A stretch of DNA of 64,000 bases from DSWT01 sp035373625 (GCA_035373625.1 DAOSNS010000010.1:1-64000), one strand, 5' to 3'. Positions 40,403-49,229 are shown, counted from the first letter of the stretch. Made by a program: numbers and translations. Notes: a model not told the origin generated them from the sequence alone.

Positions 40403-41059
40403 TCAGTCAACGATTTGCCGTTCAGTGAGCCACTGTTGCAGAATTGGCTCAGCATCCAGAATGGTATCCACGGCATAATCAATGCCATCTACGGCTTCGG
40501 CGTCCGGGTGGACAAGCACGGTACACATCCCGGCCGCCGCTGCGCCACGCAGGTAACTGACCTGATCATCCACCATCACACACGCAGAAGCCGGCATCCC
40601 CAGAATCTCCAGCGCCCGCGCAAAAGCATGGGGATGCGGTTTACTCTGGTAGTCCACCGCGCGCACGTCAATGATGTGCGTGAAGTGATGCCGTATTCCC
40701 AACTGCCGCAAGATACGTTCCGCCCAATCCGCGATACTGTTGGTGAAGACGGCTTTCGGCGCCCCCAGCCGCGCAAGCATGGCATCGAGAGCAGGGTTCG
40801 GCGTGATGTAGCGACTGACATCAATGTCATGCACGTAATCCAGATAAGCATTAACGTCCACTTCAGGATGGTGCAGCAGCAAGCCGCGCATCATCGTGCC
40901 GTGTGCCTCGAAGTATTGACGGCGCAGCACTGCCGCTTCCTCCAGAGAAATGTGTAACTGTTGTGAAACCCAGTAGACCAGCCGCGTTCCCAGTTCCTTG
41001 AAAAGGCCGGTATCGTTGGTGTATAACGTGTCGTCGAGATCGAAAATGATATAGGGCAT
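40403..41059 (-). CDS. HAD-family hydrolase, pyrimidine 5'-nucleotidase-like
   Basis: 218 residues from the ATG of MPYIIFDLDDTLY; the open frame 45 nt further up is repeat-like. HAD motif I is FDLDDTLY, motif II AVFTNSIADW, the motif III lysine region is YQSKPHPHAF, and motif IV is MVDDQVSYLRGA. The small helical cap and the DLDDTLY signature fit the SDT1/pyrimidine 5'-nucleotidase subgroup acting on small phosphorylated metabolites. It is the last gene of a minus-strand run that includes serine biosynthesis genes, so phosphoserine phosphatase cannot be fully ruled out, but the cap type argues against it. Confidence 0.85.
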   Translation of the reverse strand: MPYIIFDLDDTLYTNDTGLFKELGTRLVYWVSQQLHISLEEAAVLRRQYFEAHGTMMRGLLLHHPEVDVNAYLDYVHDIDVSRYITPNPALDAMLARLGAPKAVFTNSIADWAERILRQLGIRHHFTHIIDVRAVDYQSKPHPHAFARALEILGMPASACVMVDDQVSYLRGAAAAGMCTVLVHPDAEAVDGIDYAVDTILDAEPILQQWLTERQIVD

Positions 41060-41087
41060 AGGAATCAGCGAATTGAGAATCCAAAAA

Positions 41088-43508
41088 TCAAGAAGAAGTG
41101 GCAAGTTCTCTTGTCAGCAACAGGCCCGCCAGTGCGTAGACGATGGCCGCGCACAGCAGCGTCACGCGAAAACCCACGTGGATCGCCAGTGCCGTCGCCA
41201 ACGCCGAGCCGAGGACCGACATCACGCCGTTCACACCCCATAACCACGGCACCACGCCCGGCCAGCGCGTGCCAGACCAGCGCATCCCCACCGGGAAGGG
41301 GATCCCCATGAAGAAGCCTAATGCCGCAAGCATCAGTACCGCCACGGCGATGCGGATTCCCAACGGCAGCCCTAGAGTCAGATGCAGGATGCCTTGATTC
41401 AACACGATGTACGCGGCAATGACGGTCAGCAACAACGGAAAGACCCGGCGGATGCGCTGCGGGATGGTTTCCGCAGGCCAGCGGCTGCTCCACAGACTGC
41501 CCAATCCACTGCACAGCAACAGTGTGAACAGTACAACGGCCAGCGAGTATACCGGTCGGCCCAGGTAAACGGTGAGTTTTTGGATCGTGGGGACTTCCAA
41601 AAGCATAAAAGCAATGCCCAATGCGCCGAAATAGCCCAAAATGCGCGCCGGAGGACGGGGCAGTTTGCGTTTGCGTGTGCCGATAAGCAGCGGCACCACG
41701 ATAAACACGACGCCGAACAGCACCGATACGCCGATCACCACAAAGAGGATGATGATGGCCTCCATGCTGGTGCGATAGACGCCACTGCCGCTCAGCGTCG
41801 GATCAAGCAAATCCCCCAGCAGCACCAGGTTGAAGAAAAACGGCCGGTCATCGGTTGCCGGGGAGATGTCGAGCGGGTAGGCGGCGATGAAAGCCGCGTG
41901 GTCCGACGCAGCAATGAGCGCACCGACTTCCTCGGTAGGTTGCATGCCGGGCGCATAGATGACCGTGAACTCCAAATCGGCAGCTTTTTGCAACAGCGCG
42001 GCAACCTCCGCTTCCGTGAATGGTTCGCGCTTGAAGAGCACCGTGGACAGTCCCTCAGTCGTCGCGCCGGAGGTGTAGCGTACCAGGACGGCAATGTGTT
42101 GACGCGGGTCGGCAACGCCGGCGGCTTTCCAGCCGGCCATGCCGGTCGCCACCAGCCGCATCGTTTCGGCAGGACGCTCCGGCAAATACCACCGGGAAAC
42201 GCTCAAGATGCCACGTTCAGAGAGGTGTTCGTAATAGGTTTTGAAAGCCTCACGGGTGTACAGGCTATTCTCCGACAAGGCAAAAGCGCCGGAACCGCCG
42301 GCGGCCCAGGTGTCAATCAACGACGCCTGGATCACGTCGTAACGCGCCGGGCTACGGTCAATGTAGCCACGCGCATCGGCAATCACCACACTCACATCGG
42401 GTCGGTTGTAGAGATCGCCTGCGAAGTCGCGCATGGGACCGCGCACCGCTTCAATGACTGCCGGGTTCACTTCAACGGCGGTGACGTGCGGGGCGTCGGT
42501 CGCCAGAGCCGCCAGCACATCCCGTCCGCCGCCGGGGCCGATGACCAGCGTTTCAGGACGCTCGATCAAGTGATAGACAAAAGAGGTGAGATCGTAACGC
42601 AAGAAACGCACCTGTTGCAGATCGCCCTTGAAGTTTTGAACAGGCGTGCCGGCGACGCTATCAATGAGCAACAGGGCATGCCCGAAGGTGCTGCTCTCCT
42701 GCAAAGTTCGATCCCAATACCGGGGTGCAACGGCCCAGAAAAAAGGATAGTAGTTCGGTTCATAGACCGTCACACGGGAGTGCGCGTTCCACTTTTCGTA
42801 GAGCAACGGCGGTTCCTCACCACCGGCTTTGTTGATGCGAATCTGCAACCACGGATGGACCACGTTGCTAACCAGCAAGGCCGCCATCACCAGAAAGCCG
42901 ACGAGAGGAATGGCCTGCACCGGTTTGCGCGGAAACCACCCGGCGCTAAACACAACGCCGGCGAACGCCGTGACCACGCTCAGGGCCAGGAGCGCGCCCG
43001 CGCCCCCCAGGGTATCCAGGGCCAAAATGCTGAACAGACATCCCAAAGCGGCGCCGGTCAGATCGGCCCAGTAAATCCGCCCGGCCTGCGCCGCCCAACC
43101 GGAAAGCGCCAGCGACATCACCACGCCGCTGAGGAAGAAAGGAATCATCAAATCCAGGTAAATCAAGATGAACACCAGAAATTGTGCCGCACTGAAGCCG
43201 CCGGTGCGATTCATCGCCACCTGGAATGGCATTTTCAGATACAGCCAGAAGGTCAACGGGACGGAAAGTGCCAGCGCCAATGCCGCCCAACCGATCCAAC
43301 GACGGGCATGTTCAGGCCGGGTAATCGTCGGGAAAAAGTACAGTACAACGCCGGCCAGTGCGCTCCCCATCATCGCCAACGAAATCGCCAGGAATGCGAA
43401 GTGGTACCACATAGTCACCGAAAAGATGCGTGTGAGTACGACCTCCAGCGCGAGGGAGCCTAAGCTGGTCAACAATACGCCCAGAAGTTGATGTCGTTCA
43501 AGTTTCAT
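41088..43508 (-). CDS. Spermidine synthase-like domain within a polytopic membrane protein
   Basis: 806 residues. About seven membrane helices come first (VVLTRIFSVTMWYHFAFLAI and following). A SAM-binding aminopropyltransferase-like domain follows (TLVIGPGGGRDVLAAL, TAVEVNPAVIEA, VVIADARGYIDRSPARYDVI and SFALSENSLYTREAF-like context). A second set of helices closes the C-terminus (FFMGIPFPVGMRW). Related membrane-bound SpeE-like proteins are common in bacteria; their substrate is generally unknown. Its ATG overlaps the stop of the DUF1015 gene by 4 nt. It need not make spermidine: the residues that define polyamine binding cannot be confirmed by eye. Confidence 0.85.
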   Translation of the reverse strand: MKLERHQLLGVLLTSLGSLALEVVLTRIFSVTMWYHFAFLAISLAMMGSALAGVVLYFFPTITRPEHARRWIGWAALALALSVPLTFWLYLKMPFQVAMNRTGGFSAAQFLVFILIYLDLMIPFFLSGVVMSLALSGWAAQAGRIYWADLTGAALGCLFSILALDTLGGAGALLALSVVTAFAGVVFSAGWFPRKPVQAIPLVGFLVMAALLVSNVVHPWLQIRINKAGGEEPPLLYEKWNAHSRVTVYEPNYYPFFWAVAPRYWDRTLQESSTFGHALLLIDSVAGTPVQNFKGDLQQVRFLRYDLTSFVYHLIERPETLVIGPGGGRDVLAALATDAPHVTAVEVNPAVIEAVRGPMRDFAGDLYNRPDVSVVIADARGYIDRSPARYDVIQASLIDTWAAGGSGAFALSENSLYTREAFKTYYEHLSERGILSVSRWYLPERPAETMRLVATGMAGWKAAGVADPRQHIAVLVRYTSGATTEGLSTVLFKREPFTEAEVAALLQKAADLEFTVIYAPGMQPTEEVGALIAASDHAAFIAAYPLDISPATDDRPFFFNLVLLGDLLDPTLSGSGVYRTSMEAIIILFVVIGVSVLFGVVFIVVPLLIGTRKRKLPRPPARILGYFGALGIAFMLLEVPTIQKLTVYLGRPVYSLAVVLFTLLLCSGLGSLWSSRWPAETIPQRIRRVFPLLLTVIAAYIVLNQGILHLTLGLPLGIRIAVAVLMLAALGFFMGIPFPVGMRWSGTRWPGVVPWLWGVNGVMSVLGSALATALAIHVGFRVTLLCAAIVYALAGLLLTRELATSS

Positions 43509-44824
43509 AGGGTATCGTACAAGGGAAGGGCTACCAGCCCACTGACAATCTTAGGGAAGAAGTCCGTGGACTTCTGCGGCATACGCTCGCCCGCGACCGT
43601 GCACGCGCGCACCTGCTCGATGCGCGTGGGGTTCAGCAGGAACATAAAGTTGGCTTCGCCCTTGTCCACGGCGACGTAACCGGGATCAGGGTCGCGCAGA
43701 TAGGTGATGTTCTCAAGCCGACGCACGCTTTCTTTGCTCAGGCCCATCACATGTTCGATGACCAGTTCATGCAGCACGGCCACATCAAGGGCACGCCAGT
43801 GCGGATCGCGATCCGGCGTCAGAGCGGCCATCGCATTTAACGTTTTGAGTGTGAGCAGTGTGTAATTGCCGTCATAGAAGCCAAAGCGGGGGTGGTCCAC
43901 GGTGGCAGCCGCCAACCCAGCCTCCATAGCTGCCCGGTCGGCCAGTGGCTCGATGATGAAATAAGGCTCCAGTGCCTTCAGCAATGCCTTTCCGTCCAAT
44001 GCTGTGTAGGAGTGGATCAGACGGTGCGTCGGCAAAACCACCAGGCCGGGATCGCTCATGCTGACGAACGTCGCCATGACGTAGTTAAAAGCAGCATTTT
44101 GGGGAGCGTCGGGGTGCTGCTGGCGCATTTCGTCGCGGTAGTTGAGGGCTGTTTCGTAGCGATGGTGGCCATCGGCGATGATGAGCGGTTGCTTGTTCGT
44201 CATCTCCGCGACGACGGCCTCGATGAGCGTCGGGTCATTGATGACCCAGAACGCCTGCTCTACATCCGGCTCGATCACGCGCTCGTGCAGCAAAGCCGGC
44301 ATGTGCGAATCCAGAAAGGGTTGCAGCAAGGCATTGACGGCGCCGGCTTCGTCGGGGTAGAGCATAAAGATGTGGCCCCAGGCGGTACGGGTGGCGCGGG
44401 TGAGGTTAAGGCGATCCACCTTCGGGCCGCTCAAGGTGTGCTCGTGGGGCAACACCACGCCCTCGTCGAAGCGGGTGAGTTCAAGAGCCGCCATCAGGCC
44501 ACGGCGCGTGTGCTCGATCCCATCGGGCGTGGTGAACGTCTGCTCCAGGACGTAAAGCGCCGGCTCAGGGTCACGGATGAAGATGCCTTCCGCCAGCCAG
44601 GTATCCATATAGCCACGCGCGCGGGTGTAGACGTTGTTTTCGGCGTTGTCGTCGGGGGTGTGGCGTCCCTGGATGATGCGCACGTAGTTGTAGGGTGAAA
44701 GGTCATAATAGCGCGCCTGCTCGGCCTCGTGGATACGGTCGTAGGGCATGGTGATCACGTCAGACAGATCACAGAACTTATCGGGATTGTAACGCAACCC
44801 GCGAAACGGTCGAATCTTCGTCAT
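43505..44824 (-). CDS. DUF1015 family protein
   Basis: 439 residues, beginning with the family signature IRPFRGLRYNPDK and with VITMPYDRI, TRRGLMAALEL, LPHEHTLSGPKVDRLNLTRA, IADGHHRYETAL and VMATFVSMSDPGLVVLPTHR. DUF1015 proteins (also called SerC-associated) are known to occur beside serA, as here: serA is the next gene upstream on the same strand. The biochemical role is not established; a link to serine or phosphoserine metabolism is inferred from conserved neighbourhood. Ribosome site AGGAGG. Confidence 0.9.
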   Translation of the reverse strand: MTKIRPFRGLRYNPDKFCDLSDVITMPYDRIHEAEQARYYDLSPYNYVRIIQGRHTPDDNAENNVYTRARGYMDTWLAEGIFIRDPEPALYVLEQTFTTPDGIEHTRRGLMAALELTRFDEGVVLPHEHTLSGPKVDRLNLTRATRTAWGHIFMLYPDEAGAVNALLQPFLDSHMPALLHERVIEPDVEQAFWVINDPTLIEAVVAEMTNKQPLIIADGHHRYETALNYRDEMRQQHPDAPQNAAFNYVMATFVSMSDPGLVVLPTHRLIHSYTALDGKALLKALEPYFIIEPLADRAAMEAGLAAATVDHPRFGFYDGNYTLLTLKTLNAMAALTPDRDPHWRALDVAVLHELVIEHVMGLSKESVRRLENITYLRDPDPGYVAVDKGEANFMFLLNPTRIEQVRACTVAGERMPQKSTDFFPKIVSGLVALPLYDTL

Positions 44825-44857
44825 ATATCCTCCTGGTCTTGTTCTATCAGCAGATTT

Positions 44858-44920
44858 AGCAGATTAAGCAGATTTTTGTTCGGTCCAAAAATATAATCCG
44901 TTAAATCTGCTTAATCTGCT
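44858..44920. other. 18-bp inverted repeat between serA and DUF1015
   Basis: AGCAGATTAAGCAGATTT (44858-44875) and its exact complement (44903-44920) form a long stem, flanked by more CAGCAGATT and AATCTGCTG units. It could act as a stem-loop in the serA-DUF1015 transcript. A similar single arm occurs near 61191. Confidence 0.7.
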
Positions 44921-44958
44921 GACAAGAAAGGAACAGTTTCAGCGCGTGTCTGATATAA

Positions 44959-45861
44959 CTACGCAGCGAGATATTCCTGCACCAGCTTCACGATTTCGCC
45001 GCCGATGCGCTCCTGGGCCTCGACGGTTGCTGCGCCGATGTGTGGTGTCGCCACGACTTGCGGCAGGGCAATGAGCTTGCGCAAGTTCTCGCTCTGCGGC
45101 GGTTCCTCGGTGAAGACATCCAGCGCCGCGCCCGCCAGGTGTCCGCTGACCAATGCTTCGTAGAGAGCGTCCTCGTCCACGGTGCCGCCGCGCGCCACGT
45201 TGATGAGATACGCGCCTTTCTTCATCTTCGCCAGTTGCGCCGCACCGAGCAGGTTGTGCGTCTCAGCGGTGTGCGGGATGTGCAGGCTGACGTAGTCCGC
45301 CACGGTCAGCAATTCATCGAGTGAGACCAAGTCGGGGCTATCAATGTAGGGGTCGTAAGCCACGACCGTCATCCCCAATGCGCGCGCCTTTTCGGCGAGC
45401 ATGCGCCCGATGCGCCCGTAGCCGATGATGCCGAGCGTCTTGCCGGCCAGTTCAAAGCCTTCGAGCTTCTTCTTTTCCCATTTTCCGGCTTTCATCGTCG
45501 CGTCGGCCCAGGCAAGGCTGCGCGCCAGGGAAAACATCATCGCCAGCGACAGTTCCGCCACGGCGTTGGAGCTTGCCGCCGGTGTATTGAGTACCTTGAT
45601 GCCCTTGCTCTCGGCAACCGCGACATCAATGTTGTCTACCCCCACCCCGCCGCGGATGATGACTTTGAGATTGCCGGGATTCTCTAGCAGCGGGGCGCGT
45701 ACCTTCGTGCGGCTGCGCACTACAATCCCATCGTATTCGCCGATCACCTGCGCCAATTCGTCAGCGGTGATAGTATCCCGCACGTCCACCACAACGCCGG
45801 CCGCGCGCATGGCGTCCACGGCCTGGGCGTCTACGGAATCGCAAATTAAGACTTTTGTCAT
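44959..45861 (-). CDS. serA: D-3-phosphoglycerate dehydrogenase (short form)
   Basis: 300 residues from the ATG behind AAGGAGG. A D-isomer-specific 2-hydroxyacid dehydrogenase: VVRSRTKVRAPLL, NIDVAVAESKGIKVLNTP, NAVAELSLAMM, the NAD motif GIIGYGRIGRMLAEKA, the arginine region VARGGTVDEDAL, and the catalytic histidine in TPHIGAATVEAQ. There is no ACT or ASB domain, so it is the short type without classical serine feedback. Its neighbours, a class V aminotransferase upstream and DUF1015 downstream, support the PHGDH assignment over other hydroxyacid dehydrogenases. Confidence 0.92.
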   Translation of the reverse strand: MTKVLICDSVDAQAVDAMRAAGVVVDVRDTITADELAQVIGEYDGIVVRSRTKVRAPLLENPGNLKVIIRGGVGVDNIDVAVAESKGIKVLNTPAASSNAVAELSLAMMFSLARSLAWADATMKAGKWEKKKLEGFELAGKTLGIIGYGRIGRMLAEKARALGMTVVAYDPYIDSPDLVSLDELLTVADYVSLHIPHTAETHNLLGAAQLAKMKKGAYLINVARGGTVDEDALYEALVSGHLAGAALDVFTEEPPQSENLRKLIALPQVVATPHIGAATVEAQERIGGEIVKLVQEYLAA

Positions 45862-45889
45862 CGTGTCCTCCTTAAATGTCAACGGATGA

Positions 45890-45938
45890 AACGGATTCAG
45901 AAAAACCTGACAGGTCTCAGAAAACCTGCCAGGTTTGT
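45890..45938. repeat. ACCTG(A/C)CAGGT palindrome and CGGATGAAACGGATT repeat
   Basis: Contains AACGGATGAAACGGATTC and two palindromic ACCTG(A/C)CAGGT units, the same dispersed elements as at 61283-61330. It lies between the aminotransferase and serA. Confidence 0.6.
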
Positions 45939-45939
45939 T

Positions 45940-47010
45940 CTACGCCAATCCCAGAATGTCGTCAATCTGCGCGAGCAGCCAGCGGATGTCGGCCACGGTG
46001 AGGTCGCCCATGTGGGCAATGCGGAAGGTTTTCTCTTTGAGCGTACCGTAGCCGTTGGAGATCATCGCGCCGCGCTCACCAAGTGCCTTGTTGAGATCGC
46101 CGATGCTGATGCCACGCGTGTTCGTTATCGTCGTCACGGTGTTCGAGAGGAAGCGCTCATCGGGGAACAAGGCCCAGTGTTTGCGCGCCCAGGCGCGGAC
46201 AATCTCCGCCATCTCGATGTGCCGTGCCCAGCGGTTCTCCAATCCCTCGGCGAGGATGTCATCCATTTGCTTGTTCAGCGCGTAGATGAGGCTGATCGCG
46301 GGGGTGGCAGGTGTCTGGTTGCGCTGGTAATACTTGAGCATGTCAATGAAGTCGAAGTAGTAACCCCGATGGGGGATCTGCCGTGCCCGCTCGAACGCGC
46401 GCTCGCTGACCGCAGCGATGGTCAACCCCGGCGGCAGCGCGAAGCATTTCTGCGAGCTGGCGAAGACCACGTCCGTCCCCCAGGCGTCGAATTCGATCTT
46501 CACGCCGGCCATTGCGGAGACTGCGTCTACCAACACCAGCACGTCGGGATATTTCTCGCGCACCATGGCCGTGATCTCCCGAACGGGGTTCATGACACCG
46601 GTGGATGTTTCGTTAAGGGTGACGGTCAGCACGTCGTAGTCGCCCTTGCTCAACGCCGCGTCAACCATCTCCGGCGTGAAACCCTGCCCCATCTCGATTT
46701 CCAGGCTGTCGGCGGGCACGCCGTTGCCCTGCGCCACCTCGAACCAACGCTTGGAGAACGCGCCACAGATGGTGATCAGCGCGCGCTTCTGCACAGCCTG
46801 ACGCAGCGAGCCTTCCATCAAGCCGGTGCCAGAGCAGGCATAGATGAAAACCGGCTGTTGGGTGTAGAGGAGTTTTTGCAGCTTAGGGGTTACGTCGGCC
46901 TGTAAATCGGAATAGTCCTTGGCACGATGGCCGATCATCGGCGCGGTTTGCGCAGCCAGAATTTCCTCGCGCACATGGGTTGGCCCCGGAATAAACAGTT
47001 TCTTGTACAT
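45940..47010 (-). CDS. Class V aminotransferase (serine-pyruvate / alanine-glyoxylate type; probable phosphoserine aminotransferase role)
   Basis: 356 residues from the ATG with GGAGG 7 nt upstream (a TTG one codon earlier is possible). PLP fold I: FIPGPTHVREEIL, GHRAKDYSDL, ACSGTGLMEGSLR, NETSTGVMNPV, VDAVSAMAGVKIEFD, the PLP lysine in ASSQKCFALPPG, and RGYYFDFIDML. It is followed by serA. In several phyla this family replaces SerC for phosphoserine formation, and that is the inferred role here. Without context it would be called serine-glyoxylate or alanine-glyoxylate aminotransferase. Confidence 0.88.
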   Translation of the reverse strand: MYKKLFIPGPTHVREEILAAQTAPMIGHRAKDYSDLQADVTPKLQKLLYTQQPVFIYACSGTGLMEGSLRQAVQKRALITICGAFSKRWFEVAQGNGVPADSLEIEMGQGFTPEMVDAALSKGDYDVLTVTLNETSTGVMNPVREITAMVREKYPDVLVLVDAVSAMAGVKIEFDAWGTDVVFASSQKCFALPPGLTIAAVSERAFERARQIPHRGYYFDFIDMLKYYQRNQTPATPAISLIYALNKQMDDILAEGLENRWARHIEMAEIVRAWARKHWALFPDERFLSNTVTTITNTRGISIGDLNKALGERGAMISNGYGTLKEKTFRIAHMGDLTVADIRWLLAQIDDILGLA

Positions 47011-47028
47011 CAAAGCACCTCCGTAGCG

Positions 47029-47150
47029 AATAATGAATTACGAGTTACGAATTACGAATTACGGGTTAAGAATGATGAATCTCTTCTTTAATCACCCAAT
47101 CACCCAATCATCCAATCACCACATCTCCAATCCTTCAATCTTTCCCCCTC
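47029..47150. repeat. Heptamer tract (AATTACG) and AATCACCC/ATCCAATC units
   Basis: AATTACG, AGTTACG, AATTACG, AATTACG and GGTTAAG at a 7-bp step; then AATCACCC-like units of 8 bp and CTCCAATCC/TTCAATC. Confidence 0.8.
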
Positions 47151-47176
47151 TTTTTCTCCTTCCCTACAAAATTCGA

Positions 47177-48022
47177 TCACGACAAACCAGGCACCCCCTC
47201 GATGGTTCCCGCGATCTTCAAACGTAAGAAGTTCATCCCGCCGACAACGATGAGCGCAAAAATCAGCCCCCAGATGAGCGGTAGCCAGATTTGACGCCAG
47301 CCGGTGAACGCGCCGTCACGGCCCAGGGCCATCACGAAGATCATCGCGCCGAGGCAGATGAACATCGCCAGCACGCCTGCGACGCTGTAAAGCGCCGTCG
47401 GATACAACAATGCCGGTTCGAGCAGGTAAATCAGCGCCGCCACCACCAATTCGACGACAAGCAAGAAGGCGAATTCCGCCCAGGAACGCAACGGCGCGGT
47501 GGGTTCGCCGTCGGCCCACATCGTCTGATTGAAAGCCGGCACCAGCACGATGCTCATGCCCATTCCCATCAGCGTACCGGTGAGCAGGCGTAACCACGGA
47601 TAAGGCGCGTAACCCAGAATACCTTCAGGGCTGCCAAGTAGCATCGTGGTATAAGAATTCAAGCCGTCGAGGCCCCACAATGCAGCGAAGAATGTTAACG
47701 CGGCAAACACCGGCCGTTTGGGGAAACGTTGCGCGCGTCGTCGCCGCCAAACGCCCCACTGGACAAGCAAACCGGTCAGCGCGCCGGGGAAGGTACCAGA
47801 ACAACGCTGGCATAGAGGGAGCTGATGTCCGTCAATGAAAAACGAGTGGGAGGGGAGACGATGGCAAACCGCAGCCGCGATGACATTGGCCTTGTCCAAT
47901 AAACCGGCAGGCGTCAAGAGAAGAAAGGCTATCGTCCCGGCAAACGCCAGCACAATCCCGGCCCACATCCAGAAGCGGGGAAAATCGGCACGGCGCGTGT
48001 TCGGCGTAGGCTCGTTGGTCAT
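47177..48022 (-). CDS. DUF2085 family membrane protein
   Basis: 281 residues, about seven hydrophobic helices. The signature is VCHRLPSHSFFIDGHQLPLC followed by QRCSGTFPG: the cysteine/histidine/arginine pattern of DUF2085 between helices 1 and 2, where family members keep CHRxxxRS and CxRCxG-type sites, perhaps for metal or redox chemistry. Its start overlaps the stop of the histidine phosphatase gene by 4 nt, so they are coupled. Function unknown. Confidence 0.85.
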   Translation of the reverse strand: MTNEPTPNTRRADFPRFWMWAGIVLAFAGTIAFLLLTPAGLLDKANVIAAAVCHRLPSHSFFIDGHQLPLCQRCSGTFPGALTGLLVQWGVWRRRRAQRFPKRPVFAALTFFAALWGLDGLNSYTTMLLGSPEGILGYAPYPWLRLLTGTLMGMGMSIVLVPAFNQTMWADGEPTAPLRSWAEFAFLLVVELVVAALIYLLEPALLYPTALYSVAGVLAMFICLGAMIFVMALGRDGAFTGWRQIWLPLIWGLIFALIVVGGMNFLRLKIAGTIEGVPGLS

Positions 48023-48615
48023 GCAGTCCTCAGCGGCGGCGGCAGATGCTCAACACGGTTGAGATAGTGTATCAACCAACTTCCCTCACGTTCCGGGTGT
48101 CCCCACTCAAAGAGGCTCAGACTGGTGTTGCACAACCACAGACGTGGCGTATCGGACCCCATCAGAATCCGCACCTGCGTGCCAATCGTCCCGGCGTGCG
48201 AGACGATTAAGAGCTGTGCGGTGTTGTCGAAACCGGCGACCACGCGCTGTAGTGCCGCCAGAACGCGCGCCCGAAAGCGGCTATAGCCCGGCTTGAGTTC
48301 GGGGTCGGCGGGCGTCATGTCCCACATAGAGACCGGCAACGGTGCCCACCCCGCCGCCCATTCGTCGAATTCGCGGAAGTCCGGCTCGATGACAACTGGC
48401 AGGCCGAGGTAGCTCGCCACAATTTCCGCCGTGCAGCGTGCACGTTGATAGGGGCTGGCGATAATCGCGGTGATGGGATCATCCGCTGCTGCCAGATATT
48501 CGCCCAGCCGCTGCGCCTGGGACTCGCCCAACGGCGTCAACGGCGGGTCAGGGTCGCCATCCATAGCCTTGACTTGCCATTCCGATTGTCCGTGACGGGC
48601 CAGTAGTAGTTTCAT
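48019..48615 (-). CDS. Histidine phosphatase (phosphoglycerate mutase-like) family protein
   Basis: 198 residues. The RHG motif is LLARHGQSEWQ; other active-site parts are YQRARCTAEIVASYL, EFDEWAAGW and VSHAGTIGTQVR. The family includes cofactor-dependent mutases, alpha-ribazole phosphatase and metal-independent phosphoserine phosphatases. Given an aminotransferase and serA further down the same strand, the last is attractive but unproven. The -10 box (48629 to 48624) is only 8 nt from the ATG and there is no ribosome site, so the mRNA may be leaderless. Confidence 0.88.
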   Translation of the reverse strand: MKLLLARHGQSEWQVKAMDGDPDPPLTPLGESQAQRLGEYLAAADDPITAIIASPYQRARCTAEIVASYLGLPVVIEPDFREFDEWAAGWAPLPVSMWDMTPADPELKPGYSRFRARVLAALQRVVAGFDNTAQLLIVSHAGTIGTQVRILMGSDTPRLWLCNTSLSLFEWGHPEREGSWLIHYLNRVEHLPPPLRTA

Positions 48616-48623
48616 AAAAGCCG

Positions 48624-48631
48624 ATTATAAT
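48624..48631. promoter_or_regulatory. Overlapping divergent -10 boxes (ATTATAAT)
   Basis: The 8-bp palindrome ATTATAAT gives TATAAT on both strands (48626-48631 plus, 48629-48624 minus). It serves the antitoxin-like gene rightward and the histidine phosphatase leftward; both cannot be bound at once. Confidence 0.5.
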
Positions 48632-48668
48632 AGGCAGTGAGGAAAAGACAAATACAAAGGGGGACCCA

Positions 48669-49034
48669 ATGAGTACCGAAACCGTAACCCTTCAGGTGCC
48701 CAAGCGGCTTTATGCCGATTTGATCGCGCTGGCAGAGGAAGAACAAACTGATGTGGTGGGGGCTATTGCCCGTTTAATGACAACTCGCAACCGTCAACAA
48801 TCCACGAGCCTGTCACGTGCGCATCCCCGTCGTCGGGAACGTCAAAGCAATCAACATAGAACCACGACGCCTCTTATTGAGATGATGCGACGTTCTCTGC
48901 ACCTGAGTAGCGAACAGTGGAATCAGCTCCGCAGGGATCTGCCTGAGACCATAGACCTAAGCAGGGCTATTGGAGAATGTCTGACACCAAACACACATCT
49001 GTCTGCTGAAATTGTCGCTATGAGGGAAGCGTGA
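48669..49034 (+). CDS. VapB-like ribbon-helix-helix antitoxin (orphaned)
   Basis: 121 residues. The N-terminal ETVTLQVPKRLYADLIALAE has the strand-then-two-helix form of a ribbon-helix-helix DNA-binding domain. The basic middle (SRAHPRRRERQSNQ) and C-terminal helices (SEQWNQLRRDLPETIDLSRA) would wrap a toxin. Ribosome site AAGGGGG. The last codons overlap a GTG that begins a PIN-domain (VapC) remnant, the standard antitoxin-toxin coupling. The antitoxin frame is intact, although its toxin is broken. Confidence 0.65.
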   Translation: MSTETVTLQVPKRLYADLIALAEEEQTDVVGAIARLMTTRNRQQSTSLSRAHPRRRERQSNQHRTTTPLIEMMRRSLHLSSEQWNQLRRDLPETIDLSRAIGECLTPNTHLSAEIVAMREA

Positions 49035-49229
49035 CAAGCTATTACTATCTGGATGCCAGTGCCCTCGTCAAGCGATATACCCAATCGCAACACCGGGCAA
49101 TTAACCGAGCGGCTCTTCCAGCAAGCTATGGTCCGCTTAAGCGATGAAGCGGAGCAAATGTGTTTTCTAACTATGGACGACAATGTCGCAGCGCGCGCTT
49201 TGACGCTAATCACACGACTGACAGTATAA
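49031..49229 (+). pseudogene. VapC-like PIN-domain toxin remnant
   Basis: From GTG 49031 the frame gives SYYYLDASALVKRYTQSQ, the N-terminal PIN motif with its catalytic Asp, then stops at 49145-49147. A C-terminal PIN-like end (CFLTMDDNVAARAL) continues in the next frame (49131-49229). A normal VapC has about 130-150 residues, so the central part, with further acidic residues, is deleted and the remainder is frameshifted. Confidence 0.75.

Noticed and set aside
41382..43463. Long plus-strand open frame (693 codons) opposite the spermidine-synthase-like gene
   Set aside because: Its composition (His, Gln, Arg rich, no domain) is that of an antisense shadow of a GC-rich gene, and the minus-strand frame has clear motifs.
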